From NCBI GenBank assembly GCA_022495005.1, contig JAGYXB010000456.1, forward strand, positions 1,674,001 through 1,738,000: 64,000 nucleotides of DNA, read 5' to 3'. Source of the DNA: Rhyacophila brunnea. Lineage: Eukaryota; Arthropoda; Insecta; Trichoptera; Rhyacophilidae. Below are positions 11,184 to 23,990 of this stretch, piece by piece; position 1 is the stretch's first letter; every line of letters begins with the position of its first letter. A program made the translations under genes and the position numbers. The notes beneath the pieces were generated by a model. The model saw only the letters and a program-made list of their open reading frames with translations. It did not search any database and was not told the DNA's origin.

Positions 11184-11640
11184 AGAGAAGGGTGGAAGTA
11201 GGCTGTGATCCGACATAAAGAATACTCACTAAACTTTATCAGTCATACGTATTTATTTTCATTGAACTAAGACCATAAAATGCAGATAGTGTTGGTTAGT
11301 TTTCAAACAATAATTAAACCATGCGTGAACCATGTCTGAACCAACCCATAACAGATAATAGTAAAAAAATAGTTGTCAATAACACATCTAAAATTATGCC
11401 ATTCTCATTCCGTGCATCCAACGCAACTATTGCGTTGCCCTGTCATTTGACCGTTGCCATTAGATATAATTTTCATGTTATTTAAATGAGGTAATTAATT
11501 AGTAATTAACAGGTTCCCAGTGAATGAGTTAAATCATACATAGTTTCAGATATTTTATAGATGTCAGTATATTTTTTATGTCTTATGGTTTGGTTTATAT
11601 AGGGATTAATGAATTTTTAAAAAATTAACTAACCATCTAT
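11184..11640. repeat. F1 MITE, right end missing
   Basis: Left end resembles GAGAAGGGTGGAAGTAGGCTGT, then CCGACATAAAGAATACTC and CATTGAACTAAGACC as in other F1 copies. It is interrupted near 11400-11520 by unrelated sequence and resumes at about 11530 (TTTTATAGATGTCAGTAT, GGTTTGGTTTATATAGG). No CGCCACTG end follows. Confidence 0.6.
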
Positions 11641-12120
11641 AATACTGTTATGTATTCTTTGCGTTATGTTAATTTAATACACTTACATACATTTATACGC
11701 ATACATACTGATACCAAATATCATAATGCCTAAATCCCCCTTCAAAAATCTTCCAATCGACAGAGTTGGGAATATAATGGTAATATCATTGTAACTATAA
11801 ATGAGTCAAGGCTAGACCAGGATACACAGCGAAACAAACAAAAAGAATGTTACCGTTATCGGTTTCTGGGCGGACGAAGGATCGAGAGTAGGCAGCACGG
11901 TCAGTCGGTAACCTACCCTTGAGCCTTGAACGTCGCCTCTAAACAATTTGCCACTTTCTCGCGCCGTGCGTTTACAAAATAATGTTGCCAATAATTAATT
12001 GTTACTTGTCAAGCGAAATATACTTACGTAATACTTAAAGTCCCTGAATCCGTGTTTTTAATAAGTGTAAAAGTATAAATCAACACCCTACGTAAACCTA
12101 TACCGATCAATACTTACGTA
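11640..12120 (+). repeat. Dispersed repeat F5, copy 1 (partly coding-like)
   Basis: Pairs with 58685-59150 (opposite strand) for about 460 bp. Within it the + strand reads PNIIMPKSPFKNLPIDRVGN and, after a frame change, VTINESRLDQDTQRNKQK and RYRFLGGRRIESR. The other copy keeps these blocks in one frame, so this copy is decayed. The family is not identified. It is likely the edge of a retroelement ORF. Confidence 0.55.
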
Positions 12121-13300
12121 CATTTGCCAATGCATTTTTTTGTTTGTTTGATCGTTTAAACTTTAAAGAATGTTCTAGGGGATTTTTTTCTTCTGAAAAG
12201 TGGACGATAGGCCAATTTTTTTGAGAATCTATGCTCTACAAACTAGACATTAATTTTTCAATCTCAATCGACCTGTGTTTAGCTCAAAGGCATCCATATT
12301 TTCTCATACATATGATTGAAATAATTATAATAGTAATACCTACTATAAAAATACGATTAACCTTCCAAATGTTTTGGTATACTTGACTTAGTATAGTAAA
12401 TACTGCGAGTAGTTTGGTTTTAATAAAATAAATGTCATATTATAGTAGCAGTACCTATACTTTTATATTTAAGTAAATTTTTACTTCCGTACATTTGTGT
12501 CTTACGGATTTGGGATTACGGATCATTGCGAAATACGAAAAATTCCAAACTAAATAAAATTCTTGAAGAGATCTTTATGTCAACCGAGCTTTTAAATCTA
12601 AACTACTATATTGGAAAAAGCTTACGATCTTCGAAAGTTGTAGCATTTATGGGTCGTTTTCGGTGGATCACATAATATTGTGGACTGACTACGAACTATT
12701 TTAATATATTCTAAATATTCCTATAAAAATGGATTGACTATTTTTCTAACATAAGATTTTTATCTAAGGTCTTTTAAAAAAAACACTTAAATTCTGTTAA
12801 GTTAGATACCACGTATCTTCGTAATGTTATAGTATAACAAGCTTTTGGAAAGTGAGTTTTAGCAAATAAAAAGTTTTTGAGTAGGTAATCATATTTTTTC
12901 AAATTCAAAATCAAATTCTAAAAATAAGTACTTTAAATATTATTAATATTTTACGTGGTATCCTAAGTGTTAAGTTAAAGTTCGTTTTATTTTAATTTGA
13001 AGTTGGAAAAGCCTTAAAAACAGACAGAAAAATCCTAGAAACAATCTCGGACTGGATGCTATTCAAACGTGTATTGCATGCCGAGAGAGTGCACGAAAAT
13101 TAATGTACGGATTCAAGAATCATTCTTGGGAATAACTGCTTATTGCTACGTGATTGAGAATGTTTTGATATACCATCAATATAATATGGTTATCATCTTT
13201 GGAATTTAAATCATGATATTAATAAGAATATTAAATTGATATAGCCTCTTATGGCCGGGAAGAGTCCAAAAATCAAACTTGTGGAATTAAAAAAAAATGT
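12121..13300. other. No gene recognised
   Basis: AT-rich sequence with long runs of A and T and stop codons in all frames. No element ends or exon signals that I can support. Confidence 0.55.
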
Positions 13301-13319
13301 TAGGAAACTGGATATCTTT

Positions 13320-14720
13320 AGAAGGAAGCGATTTGCAAGAAAATTGACATGTGGCGAGGAAACACACGTAAAAGTTGGGTGATTTCATTGGACAGGACAT
13401 GTCGCATCCATGACATCACACCAGGCACGGCGAATTCACCACTGTCACTCGACCAACATGTCCATGTGGTGGAGAAATACAGCATGCAAACCACATCCAC
13501 TAGTGATGTTCGAAAAATGTCCGATAATATGTTCCAAAAGGGAAGAGATGCTCAAGTCCAACTGGCTGTTGGACCCATCGGGTCGTCTAACCTTCTCGCC
13601 ACAAATGCCAACTATAATGCATTTTTCGCGGGTATCGTGGTTGAATGACGAGGCCGCTTTGTTTGGGGATTGCCAGGAGGTATAGATGGAGAGTCGTCAG
13701 GGGGGAGATGAGAAAGTTGCTCCGATGGATCCAGGAGCGAGTTTTATTTCCAGTGTAAACAGTCGGTACAAGAGTATGTTACAAGAGCGTTATGTTACAA
13801 TACGTATGTTATGATATTGTCCCAAGGTCCGAACTCGTGGGACAGGAGCGACTCACACAAAGCTTACTGGTTAGACGGAGATTACGATTGATAATAATAG
13901 GTATTTAGACTGAGCCACTGATTAACTATGACCTGCTAATTATATGCATGAATATTCGTTAAATAGCGAGTCATTGTTGATGAAGTTTGCAATTGAGAAA
14001 TCTACTGGCCTCTGCATTATTGCACTTCGATGTTACGCGTGTAGAATATGATGACTGTAGATGCGACTATTGTGCGATAGTTTAAATGATTTGCTAATTA
14101 TTACAATGTTGACATAATGATGACAATGCCCGAGGTCATTGACCACTACACATTTAAAAAAAATGCAGCGTCTTATTGCGGACGTAGAGATCTCCTCACA
14201 TAATTTAGTATGTCCGTATTGTTTGAGCTTTATTTTTACAAATTTATCTAAATTAATTAGAATAATTTATTCCTAATTATTCTCCGTGCTCCTCTCTCCC
14301 ATTAGTACTTTTATTAGAAAGTCTTTGTAAACTCAGTCAAAGCACCTTTGAGTACGTCGCGACCTCAGTTTTGGGCATCAGCTCCTGAGACATTCACAGG
14401 CGTAAACAATGGCCGATTCTTTACATAGAAACGCAGGGCTTAATAATACGATCAATTAATACAGAGTGTGATGCGGGGCGGTTGGCTTGGAGGGAACTAT
14501 TAGGTAGGACATGTCGCAATGATGGAAAACAACCAAACACCCAAAAGCATTCAATGGAGCATAAAGTAAAAGGAGAGTCGGTAGACATAGACTGTGACTT
14601 GTTAGGATACTGTATGTGTATATGAAAGGATACGAGGTGGATGGTGCTTTCAACACATAGGGAAATGGAGACATTCCACAAAATCTACTTTGGATTATAA
14701 TGCCAATAACATTAACTTTG
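13320..14720. other. Complex, unrecognised sequence
   Basis: Base composition is more balanced than the surroundings, especially at 13320-13770 and 14280-14690. Two overlapping + frames of 91-99 codons cover 13349-13685 (one contains VQLAVGPIGSSNLLATNAN), but neither shows a domain I know. The minus-strand frames at 14421-14681 are also unrecognised. There are no clear TIRs. It could be a decayed retroelement body or a retrocopy, and I assign no function. Confidence 0.35.
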
Positions 14721-15157
14721 TTTCGCTGATTGCGTCCAAGTTGCTCAAAATTGTAGTTATCTTAACGTTGTGTTTATTATTAGATTTTTGAACACAATTT
14801 GGTCGAAGATTTTTTTTTTTGAGTATTTATTTTTCTGCGGCTTTTCCAAGTTATATAATAGACGTTCTCCACAATCATTAATCAAGCAACGTTGTTATTA
14901 TCGTCTGCTTAGCTTTTTAGCTACGGCTATTTAAAAAGCTCGTTGTAATAAAGAACATCCGACAGCTCATCGCAGAATATTATTAATGACTGTCTTTAGA
15001 AAATTGTATCGATCTATTCTTTAATATATATGTGTATTCTTAAGTTATACTTTAAGACAGTAACTAGTTGCTTAGAAAAAAGCAGTGGGCATATTTTGTA
15101 TGATATCGTTGGTTGGAAAAACTAGTTTTATCTGAGCTAAACTAGTGCCTATATCCT

Positions 15158-15159
<2 letters not shown>

Positions 15160-15187
<28 letters not shown>
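15160..15187. repeat. (TA)n microsatellite
   Basis: About 13 uninterrupted TA units, then a short imperfect continuation. Confidence 0.95.
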
Positions 15188-15190
<3 letters not shown>

Positions 15191-15382
15191 GTCATGGTAA
15201 ACATCGACGTAAGATAGATTATATTTATCAAGAAAAGACGAATTGATACGGTTTTAGGAAATTAAATAATGTTGAATAAGTTCTTACGATATTTTATTAT
15301 CATTTTTTGGATCTTGAATTGTCATGGTCTACTTGAGAAACATTCATGGAAATTCACCCTTAGTATAATGCGAATAAAGCGA

Positions 15383-15450
15383 TCCTCATAGTCCAGTGCG
15401 TATGGCGCTGGTTTTTCATCTGAGAGCTCCGGGTTCGATACCCGGTGAGG
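15383..15450 (+). tRNA. tRNA-like sequence (probable pseudogene or SINE head)
   Basis: AGTCCAGTGCGTATGGCGC resembles an A-box and D-arm, and CTCCGGGTTCGATACCCGG forms a perfect 5-bp T-stem around TTCGATA. CCTCAT and GTGAGG could pair as most of an acceptor stem. The anticodon arm does not form a convincing 5-bp stem, so a functional tRNA is doubtful. The layout is nearest to tRNA-Glu. Confidence 0.35.
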
Positions 15451-17040
15451 TCACAATATATTTATATGATTTTCTCAAAGCTAGGTTGTTTGTGATTGTT
15501 TAACTTATATTACTTATTACCAGAGGGTCGGAGCGGACCCTTTTTTGAGACCTAATATTTTCTCCATCTCTGCTCCAAGGTCTTCTCCGCTCTGGATAAA
15601 AAAAATTATATACATATTATTTGTTATATGTATACATATAAAAAACAAGTAGTTTTGAAATGAGGTTTATTATTCGTCCTTTTCATTATTAATTCTATTA
15701 AACACAATGACCGACACCAAATCGTCTTTCATTATCTTCCTCTTCTGTCAAATAAGTGAGGTTATTTATCACTCAGCAGTGTTGCCGTATTTCAAATAAT
15801 TTCAGTGTTGCGAAGTGTCAAATGTAATATTTTTATTGGATTTTAGGACGAAAATTAAATATAATAATATCATAATAAACATCCGGAACAGTGGAGCATT
15901 ACACATGTTTGGTGATCCGGCTCCGTTGCCCCAATGCTCCACTGCTCCGTGCTCCTGCTCCGAGCTCGGCTCCAACGATTTCCTTATAACACTACTGTCA
16001 CTGAGCCTCGTGGGCTGTTCTAGTGTTTAAAAAAGAAAACATTCATGTCACTTTCATCTGTATTTCTGTTTATTGCAAAAGAAAAATACTTACGCGAAAC
16101 TTCAGGGCAGTATAATATTTTGAAGTAGTTTTATTTTTTACACATTTTGTAGATACATTGAGTGTGTCAATGTCCTTAACCCATCAAATATTGTGGACAT
16201 AAATTATTTACAAACCAGAAAAAAATACTCATACCAAAATAATAGCGACAACTGAAATAAGTATGGATTGTCTTCATACACTACCAACATAATAATAATA
16301 TTACACATCGCAAACAAGAAACAAAGTAGGAACACAAATACTAGTTTGAATATAGCGCGTGTTGGCTTGACCTCACTTATTATTTAAACGTACACCAAAC
16401 TGAATAAAGACAACGAAACTTGCAGTACCTTACGTCCTACATTTTTTATTTTTTTTATACTTTACTAAAATAAATATTAAAAATATATAGAGCTTGAAAA
16501 AAAATCTGAAAAAATATATGTAACACTCTTAATAGCTTTGGGTACCATTAAAATATTTTTTTAAATTTTTTAAAAACCATGTACCTATATATTTTTAACA
16601 TTTAAAAAAAAAATGATTTTCAATACATCGGAGTTAGTGTGTTTTTCATTGTAATCCAATGTTTTAGCTATTACGTTGTGCAGGGTAGTGGGCAGGTATC
16701 ATTTAACTATTAATGCGGCTGAATTAGGTCGATACATACATTGTTTATTTCACTGGGAATAGTGAAATAGTTATTCGCTTACTATCTGTAAAGTAATGGT
16801 ATTAACCATGCCTCTTTTATTTTTTATTACTTCGACTGTTTAATGTCTTAGTAAATGCAATACCTTATAATATTGTCGAGTTAGTTTGTTGTCGTAGAAT
16901 AACATTGTATGCTTCATTAATAAAATAATTATTAAGAATTCAAACGTGCCCTTTTTATTCTCTCCATTAATACAATAAATCAACACAATTACTTATTTAG
17001 TTTCATTTAACATTCTATAAAAAAAAAATATGTGAAGTGT
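15451..17040. other. Intergenic/intronic sequence with small inverted repeats
   Basis: CCAGAGGGTCGGAGCGGA (15521-15538) and TCTCCGCTCTGG (15584-15595) form a partial hairpin. At 15890-15985 there is a GC-rich cluster of CTCCG/GCTCC words (CCGTGCTCCTGCTCCGAGC). These may be remnants of element ends. The rest is AT-rich with nothing recognisable. Confidence 0.4.
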
Positions 17041-17998
17041 GTTTCATCATCATCATCATCAGCCTGAATCTATCCACTGCTGGATGAAGGCCTCTTCAAG
17101 CTGCTTCCACTTCTATCGGTCCTGTGCATTGCGTTGCCACGTACTTCCGCAGAACTTTATCATTTCATCGATCCAGCGGCCTCTAGGTCTACCTTGCGGA
17201 CGTTTTGTACTTCTTGGATACCACTGGATGACTAGATTTGTCCAACGATTGTCTCTTCTTCGAGCTATGTGTCCAGCCCATCTCCATTTAAGGGTTTTAA
17301 TAAACTCTATTACATCGCAAACCCTTGTCTGCTTCCTTATCCATTCATTCCTCATTTTTTCCTTTCGCGTTATGCCCAGCATGCATCTCTCCATACCACG
17401 TTGTGCTACTCTAAGTTTCTGGATCTCTCTTTTACTTAGGGTCCATGTTTCACACGCATATGTGATCACGGGGAGCACGCACTGGTTGAACACTTTGCGC
17501 TTTAGGCACAGTGGAAGGTCACTTTTGAAGACATTATTCAGGCGGCCAAAAGCACTCCAGTCTAGCTTTACTCTGCGAACAGTTTCATCAAATATACATC
17601 CATCTATAGACACTTGTTGTCTCAGATGGATGTTGCTTTTCACCTGTTCGAGCTGAGTGCCATTAATGAGCATCTCTTTTTGGCTCGCAAAGTAGTTGAA
17701 CATGACTTTAGTCTTTGTTACATTTATTTTCAAACCTACTCTGTTGCTTACTTCAGCGAGTTCCTGCATTCTGCTTTGGAGATCTTCCGAGTCTTGCGAG
17801 AAAATTACTATGTCATCGGCAAAGCGCAGATGACTCAGGTATTCTCCATTTACGTTTATGGAGATTGACAAATGCTATTGCGCTACTGTAGGTATATATT
17901 ATTGAAAATATTTATATAGCGCCCAGGTATTCCTTGTTTCCTGAGTGCGTCGAGTATTGAACATTTCTTTATCGAATCGAACGCCTTCTCATAGTAGA
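17041..17998 (-). pseudogene. RTE-like non-LTR reverse transcriptase, C-terminal part
   Basis: The minus strand carries a long open frame (17113-17871, 252 codons) with the RT catalytic motif FADDIVIF, then LKINVTKTKVM, then PVITYACETWTLSKREIQK and the tail GRPRGRWIDEMIKFCGSTW. All are typical of LINE reverse transcriptases of the RTE-like type. Upstream (17872-17998), in another frame, is YEKAFDSIKKCSILDALRKQ, the earlier RT motif. The sequence between these blocks (some tens of residues) is deleted. The 3' end terminates in a (GAT)n run, seen as CATCATCATCATCATC on the + strand, as is usual for RTE elements with microsatellite tails. The N-terminal endonuclease is absent, so this is a 5'-truncated, deleted copy. 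Confidence 0.9.
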
Positions 17999-18715
17999 AG
18001 TGTGTTTAGTCTGAGGTAAATCCTTTTTATAGTAGAAAAATACATCTTATTATATAACATTAAATGCATTTTTATTTTCTGAAAACAGCTTTACTTTTAA
18101 AATAAAAAATATTAATTACGAAAAAAGTCCCTTACGCTTTAGATGGAATAAACTTTATTAAAATAATTATTTAAAAAGGTAATAATATGTTGAAAGCAGA
18201 ACAATTTTGTTTTTAGACACGCGCTAATTAATTATTGAAAGAATTTGAAATGTATATCTTCCGTAATTAATACAGTACAATATTTAATCATATGTTTCAT
18301 AATTCCGTCACCAGATGTCTCTAACAGTACCAATTTCATAATCCTAACAATAATGTTAGTCTTTTGAAAGAATGCTGTAATAGTTTATTAATAATAATAT
18401 GTAGACCCCAATTAAAAAGAAAGTACACCTGGCTCATTCACACAATATACGGTCAATGTGTGTCACTGTAATTTTTACCAAATTCCGTGCTACTATGCAG
18501 ACGACAAGGCATAAAATCTATTACACATGTCCGGAAAAAGAATTCTTATAAATTATAAATTATCGTTGTCTGCCAATTTTTATCGTATTGTACCGAAGGG
18601 AAAAACTCTTTTTTAATTGTTATATGTTTTCACAATTGATGTTTGAATTTTATTCTCCCTTCAGTAAGAAGTCGTCTCGTCATATTATTTTATCTTCTTC
18701 TTCTTGGTCGTGCAC

Positions 18716-19185
18716 TCATGGCTGAGGATCGTAACCACATTTAAATTTCGCCATCTTTTGAGCGACCAAGACTTTCCATCCTTCTCGATCTTCCGCTTCT
18801 CTCAGGGCTGAATGGATGGTGCCCCCAGTTAGTTCTTTTACTTGGTCGCTCCATCGCGCAGACGCTCTTCCTCTGCTTCGCTTTCCCTGGAGGCTACCCA
18901 AAACTACCAGTCTCTCCAGGTTTTCCGGTCCGCGCCTGACAATATGTCCAAAAAACTGCAGAATTCTTCTCAGACATATCGTCGAGAGCCGTTCCTTTAT
19001 CTTTCTTCAGTATCTGGATGATTTACTGGTTCGTCCTGTGCTCCGTCCAAGAAATGCGAAGCATTCGGCAACAACACCACATCTCAAAGGCATCAATTAC
19101 CTTCCGCTCCCTTACCTTCAGGGTCCACGACTCGACTCCGTATAGAAATATCGAGAACACTAATGTTTGCACAAGCATCATTTAA
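18716..19185 (-). pseudogene. Non-LTR reverse transcriptase C-terminal fragment
   Basis: In the minus orientation one frame reads LVQTLVFSIFLYGVESWTLK and then RKVIDAFEMWCCCRMLRISW. A following frame reads GHIVRRGPENLERLVV and GKRSRGRASARWSDQVKEL, ending KMAKFKCGYDPQP and a stop. This is the post-RT C-terminal region of a LINE ORF2, with at least one frame break. It differs from the copy at 17.1 kb and so comes from another LINE lineage. Confidence 0.85.
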
Positions 19186-19675
19186 TTTATAGATGGACTT
19201 TATTATTTTATAGATGGACTGAAATCTTTTCTAGATATTATACCTACTAAAATGCATTAATTTACTCAATATTCACAATCGATTAACTTAAAAGTAATAA
19301 AAACCTTATTGCGCTGTATACGTCCATGGATTTACTGGCAGCAATAGTGCGTATTTTAAACTATGTCTCTCCAATCTCATTCTTCAAGAGTAAGCGAGAT
19401 GCGATGTTGACATTTTATGGTACTATTTGACAGGTAGTGAAAAACGGCTAACTTCAAAATCAGTATGGTTCGTTTTTTTGCCGGCAGGTTCGTCACTAAC
19501 GTTCTACTGCGCAGGCGCAGATCGAAAAAAATTTAAGTTTACTGTAAAAAAGTTTACTGTAAATCCATGCACGTGTAAACGGGGTGTTACTTACAGCAAA
19601 AGTTAGAAATGTGGTGACAATATAGAGCCCAATTGCAATTTATTCAAAACTGTTTATAATTATAATTACGAAGTG

Positions 19676-20036
19676 ATCCGGCAATGCAACCTTCGGGAAT
19701 TTCCCGACGGGAAATCTCGAGAAAATTTTGAGATTTTCCATCCAGAATCTCGAGAATTGAAATTTTTAACATTTCGGGAAACCCCGGATTTCGAGAATCT
19801 TTTATCGGGATTCGGGATATCTTTATTATCAAATATTAATTGAAAAAAAACGATTTTCCATATGAAAGAAGTGGACAGAAAACACAAAACGTTCAAAGAC
19901 TGATCTGGGCATTTAACACAATTGAGCCAACGTCGAATCAAAATGAGCGCAATTTTTGCAACATCAGGGAATTTTGTGTCTCAAAAGCGTACGCGATTGT
20001 CGGATGCAGCGATTGACAGACATGAATTTGAAACAT
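19676..20036 (+). pseudogene. hAT element remnant with C-terminal dimerisation motif
   Basis: At about 19935-20030 the + strand reads SAIFATSGNFVSQKRTRLSD followed by AAIDRHEF, a close match to the conserved hAT C-terminal signature (ERAFSTAGN...KR.RLS...D). Upstream at 19676-19817 are many CGGGAA/CTCGAGAA words, often seen near such elements. TIRs and TSD were not recovered. F3 copy 2 begins about 30 bp after the motif and may have interrupted it. Confidence 0.65.
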
Positions 20037-20068
20037 GATTAAACAGATGTCTTGCGGAGTATTATTTT

Positions 20069-20487
20069 CGGTTACATGTAAATTGTACGCAAAACATTTC
20101 ACCGTGGTACAGTTCGCCGTGAGCTTTCTTATCGGAAAGAGATGACCGTATACTATACGGTCTCCAATTTTATTAGATTCAATATTACCATTAATTCAAT
20201 TTTCTATGTTGATTTTGGCAAAATTCATGTATTCAAGAATGAAAACCTAACCTAACCTAACAAATAATCCAGTATATCGGCTATTTTCAAAATTAATTTT
20301 CTGCTGGCTTCCCGTAAAGTGTAAACTGAGAAGAATCATGTTATATTTAGACATGGATCTTATGTCAGTACTGTGTGACCCAAAGAGGTTGGACGGTCTT
20401 TAATGTACGGCCATATATTTCCGATACAATATTTCACGGTGAAGTGTGATACGGCGAACTGCATACGAATAAATTTCCGGACACGAT
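20069..20487. repeat. Foldback family F3 with central telomere-like tract, copy 2
   Basis: Left end CGGTTACATGTAAATTGTAC, right end AATAAATTTCCGGACACG. The interior AACCTAACCTAACCTAAC at 20244-20261 is three TTAGG units on the minus strand. The whole is the inverse of copy 1 (5990-6385), with shared blocks CGGTGAAGTGTGATACGG and AATAATCCAGTATATCGGC. Confidence 0.75.
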
Positions 20488-20489
20488 TA

Positions 20490-22090
20490 TATTCATTGTA
20501 AGATACCGAAATAGTCACAAGTCACAACATTTGCAATACATTATGTGTTAGTGATTTTATTTTGACGTAAATGAAACATAAACATACGTTTCTCAATAGA
20601 CAGTTAAATATTAATACGATATATGTACCTAGTATGTTCACAAAAACATACGATTACCGCTTTTATTTTGGCGCAAACTTTTAATGTTCCGTTTGCGTCG
20701 GGTTCACCACTTTGAGGATATGAGGTGATCGATGTGATCGAGAGATTGAATATATTAATGAACTGATAGAATTGATTTGAGTGGAACATTGGTTGACTAC
20801 GCCAAGTGACGATAGTAGTGCGTTGCGTGACTGACTCGATGAGTGAGTGAGAATTTATGGATTGTCCTTCTTATTTATACAAATGCAGTCCATATATTAC
20901 AAGAGACATTGTCGCAATTAATAAATCATAACAGATTATACTGATCTAATTAAGATTGAGGAAATGCTTATAATCGTTTTCGCTCTATTGTTTTACTTTG
21001 AGAACAAAACATATAAAGTGTGTTACTTATGTAATGCTGAGTGGTATGATTGCTATAGATTTGAGTAGAGCAGAATAATAAAATTATAGGTCGTGTAACC
21101 TACTGTGAAGAATAAAAAAACAAAATGAGCTCACTGGGAATATAAATAAGGTCAGTGATATAGTCGCTGCAATGACAGGTAGTTATTATTTGACATTTCA
21201 GTGTTACCATATAACTAAAAATATCCCGACAGATTAGAAAAATATTATATCTGGGACTGGATCATTGTAGGTAGGTAGCACGTTCTGAACTAAAGTAGGG
21301 GGAAAAAATTTAGTAATACTGGCAATCCTTTCAGAATATATCGCAATATAACCACAACAGTGGCCATGATACTTCAAGTTATAATTTTCGCACTCTACCT
21401 TTCAAATGAATCATAATATATTGTTTTATTCATAAGCTAAGGTTATCTATAACACTTCCTAAGTCCGTTTGTGTTTCACTCGTGTACCCTCTAACTAAAG
21501 TAAAAGTTAAAGTAGGTACCCTACTTCCTTCGTGGTCACTTCAAATTTTAAACATCGCACACACACACAAAATTTGTATTTCATATAATATATATTAGTA
21601 AAAAAATAAGTCTCGATGATTCGGTGCCAAACCTTTTACGCTCTGAATGACTAAACGACATGATGGACAGTAATCAGCCAAAAAGTTTTGTCCTAGAAGT
21701 ATCGATCCAAATAATTACATACATATTACGTATATATGTATATTTATACTGTATCGTTCATATATTGTTATATATGACCCTTTATTAAAAGATACGCACG
21801 TATGACAAATGCCAACAGGTTGTTATGATACGACATAATATTTTCGGCTTTTTTTTTCAACGTCATTGTGAACTCGTTGTTTTGAGTACTATCAGAATGG
21901 ACATAAATAATATATTTTCGATCAATACTATTACTTGCCCTAATTATTCTTCTTCTTCTATATAAAGTATCGTTGCTTAACTGGGGCTTTGATGTTAACA
22001 CTTTGATATATACATTTATTCATCGTAGTTAAATTGAAAATAGGTAAGAACATCATTTTAAAAAAAAATCAGAAAACATTTCATTTTTTT
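20490..22090. other. No gene recognised
   Basis: AT-rich, with short open frames only (up to 77 codons). No motif, tRNA or repeat boundary seen. Confidence 0.5.
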
Positions 22091-22120
22091 GGCGCATGCG
22101 CCAAGTTTTGGCCACGCCTG
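22091..22120. repeat. Single hAT-like terminus
   Basis: The sequence reading inward from 22120 on the minus strand is CAGGCGTGGCCAAAACTTGG, a hAT-type end. It is followed on the + strand by GTTTAGAT, which would be an nnnTAnnn TSD. The matching left end was not found. Confidence 0.5.
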
Positions 22121-22287
22121 GTTTAGATGGTTAACTTATTGTAACAATTAACCACCTCATTATATAAATCTGATAAATTACCGTCGATATCCGCTTTGTG
22201 TATAAATATACAAGTTGATGGTCATATAAGCGCGATAGCTACGAAAATTTTGTAAAATCAAATTCCACCAATTGAATATTAACTTAA

Positions 22288-22826
22288 CCCTTTACTGCAT
22301 GATTTTTTTTTTTTTGAAAAATTTTATTTTTTCTTGGTGTCAAAATGCCTTGTGAATGAAGGAAAAATAATGAAAAAAATATTTTTCGAAAATTTCATTA
22401 AATTTTGTATGTTACTGCGTGGTGTCGCAAATTTACGACATTTGGAAATCTTACATTTTAGTATGACAAAATACAAAACCAAATGAAAACAATTATAAAA
22501 AACTAATGTACACACCTTATTTAATGTGTAGATATTTTTATTCAACCAATTTCAATCGTCTGTATATTTTTTTTTGTTTATTTACAAATGCGGATTTTTG
22601 CGTACATACGAATTCGTCAACTGTCAAAGCAGAAATGCATAGACTATAATGCAGAAATGCTTTATTTCTTGAAATGTCCAAACAAAATCGGTAAAGTAGG
22701 ATGTTTATGGTAAAACAGTTTACTAGGCATCGAAAAAGGATATTATTTGATAATTTACACAGATGGCATTGGCTATATCGCAATAGTTTGAAATGTCGCA
22801 AATTTGCGACACTATGCAGTAAAGGG
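22288..22826. mobile_element. piggyBac-like MITE, copy 1
   Basis: Bounded by TTAA at 22284-22287 and 22827-22830. Ends read CCCTTTACTGCATGATTTTT and, reversed on the right, CCCTTTACTGCATAGTGTCG. The TTAA target and CCCTTT start are characteristic of piggyBac-type elements. The near-identical copy 2 lies at 54762-55298 in the same orientation. Frames inside (up to 121 codons) are shadows without domains. Confidence 0.9.
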
Positions 22827-22927
22827 TTAATTATAACCGACGTATATAAATTTACTATCGGCATTCCTTGTACTTGCAAAATATTGAAACTATTATAAAC
22901 CATTGTAAATTATTATTAAACAATAAA

Positions 22928-23192
22928 CAGACAAGGGTTTGCGATGTAATAGAGTTTGCTAAAAACATCAAATGGAAATGGGCTGGATACATAGCTCGAA
23001 GAACGGACAATCGTTGGACAAATTTAGTCATCATTTAGGTACTACTCCAAGAGGTACATAGAGGCTGCTGTATCGATGAAATTATAAAATTCTGCGGAAG
23101 TACGTGGGAACGCAACGCACAGGATCGAGAGAACTGGAGTCAGCTTGGAGAGGCCTTCATCCAGCAGTGGGTAGATTCAGGCTGATGATGAC
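22928..23192 (+). pseudogene. RTE-like LINE 3' fragment
   Basis: The + strand reads TRVCDVIEFAKNIKWKWAGY, then IARRTDNRWTNLVI. After a break it reads CIDEIIKFCGSTWERNAQDR and LGEAFIQQWVDSG, ending in GATGATGA. It is the same 3' region as the copy at 17041-17998, on the opposite strand, with a frameshift and small deletions. Confidence 0.88.
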
Positions 23193-23800
23193 TATTATTT
23201 TTGATATATTTAACAATATTAAATTCTTCACTATAATATTGAAAAACATCAGGATTATAATATGAACTTAGACTTATTTATTGAGCATACATAATTAATG
23301 TACGTATTCTATCATTTGCCAAATGATGATATTAGCCGTAAGTTTAATGTCAATACTATAATAAAATGGAGAAGATTGGCTCTACGTATCTTGTAAATAA
23401 TAAAACACAATCATATTTGCTTTATATCCTGGATGTAGATATTATTATGGTGGAATGTTATCACGCTCGGCGACGTCTTCAAGTAATATCCTCATTCGTT
23501 GTCATTTGATGGGTATGCAATAAACTTTACAAATACACGATTCATACATAGTATTTACTGGAATTGAAGAGATATACAAAAGTGTGGTAGGCAAATTTTA
23601 CCTATCATAGACAATAATATTCTAGATAGGGTAAAAAAATAAGATAATCAATAGAAAGAAGGTAGGTTTCTCAATTTTTTTCAAATGCCTAGAAACCAGT
23701 GTCTTTATAATTATGAATATTGTTTACACAACTAAGAACATTTCATATGTAGGTACAACTAAACATTATTAATGCAGGTTCATAAACGTTTATCCAGATT
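23193..23800. other. No gene recognised
   Basis: AT-rich spacer between a LINE tail and a SINE. Nothing recognisable. Confidence 0.5.
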
Positions 23801-23801
23801 C

Positions 23802-23990
23802 CCGACCATGTCCGATCCTAATAAGATCATATGGGCTTCCACAGAGTGTATGTTTCTGTTTTTACGAAAAATGGATGTCAGCCACTTGCTCAACCTATTA
23901 GGTCCATACTCTGACTCATACAGAAATTGAAAAACAATATGTGTATTTGTCAGACCCAGGATTCGACCCTGGGACCCACGACACTATAGG
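23802..23990 (-). repeat. SINE-A copy, minus strand
   Basis: Read on the minus strand it starts near CGTGGGTCCCAGGGTCGAAT, passes AATTTCTGTATGAGTCAGAG and ends GATCGGACATGGTCGGG. It is nearly full length and lacks only the 5' part of the tRNA-like head. Confidence 0.85.

Noticed and set aside
17039..17656. 205-codon + strand frame starting MFHHHHHQPES
   Set aside because: It is the antisense shadow of the reverse transcriptase fragment; the His run is the (CAT)n tail of the LINE read on the other strand.
22538..22903. 121-codon minus frame
   Set aside because: Lies largely inside the piggyBac-like MITE, has no domain, and its counterpart in copy 2 is broken.
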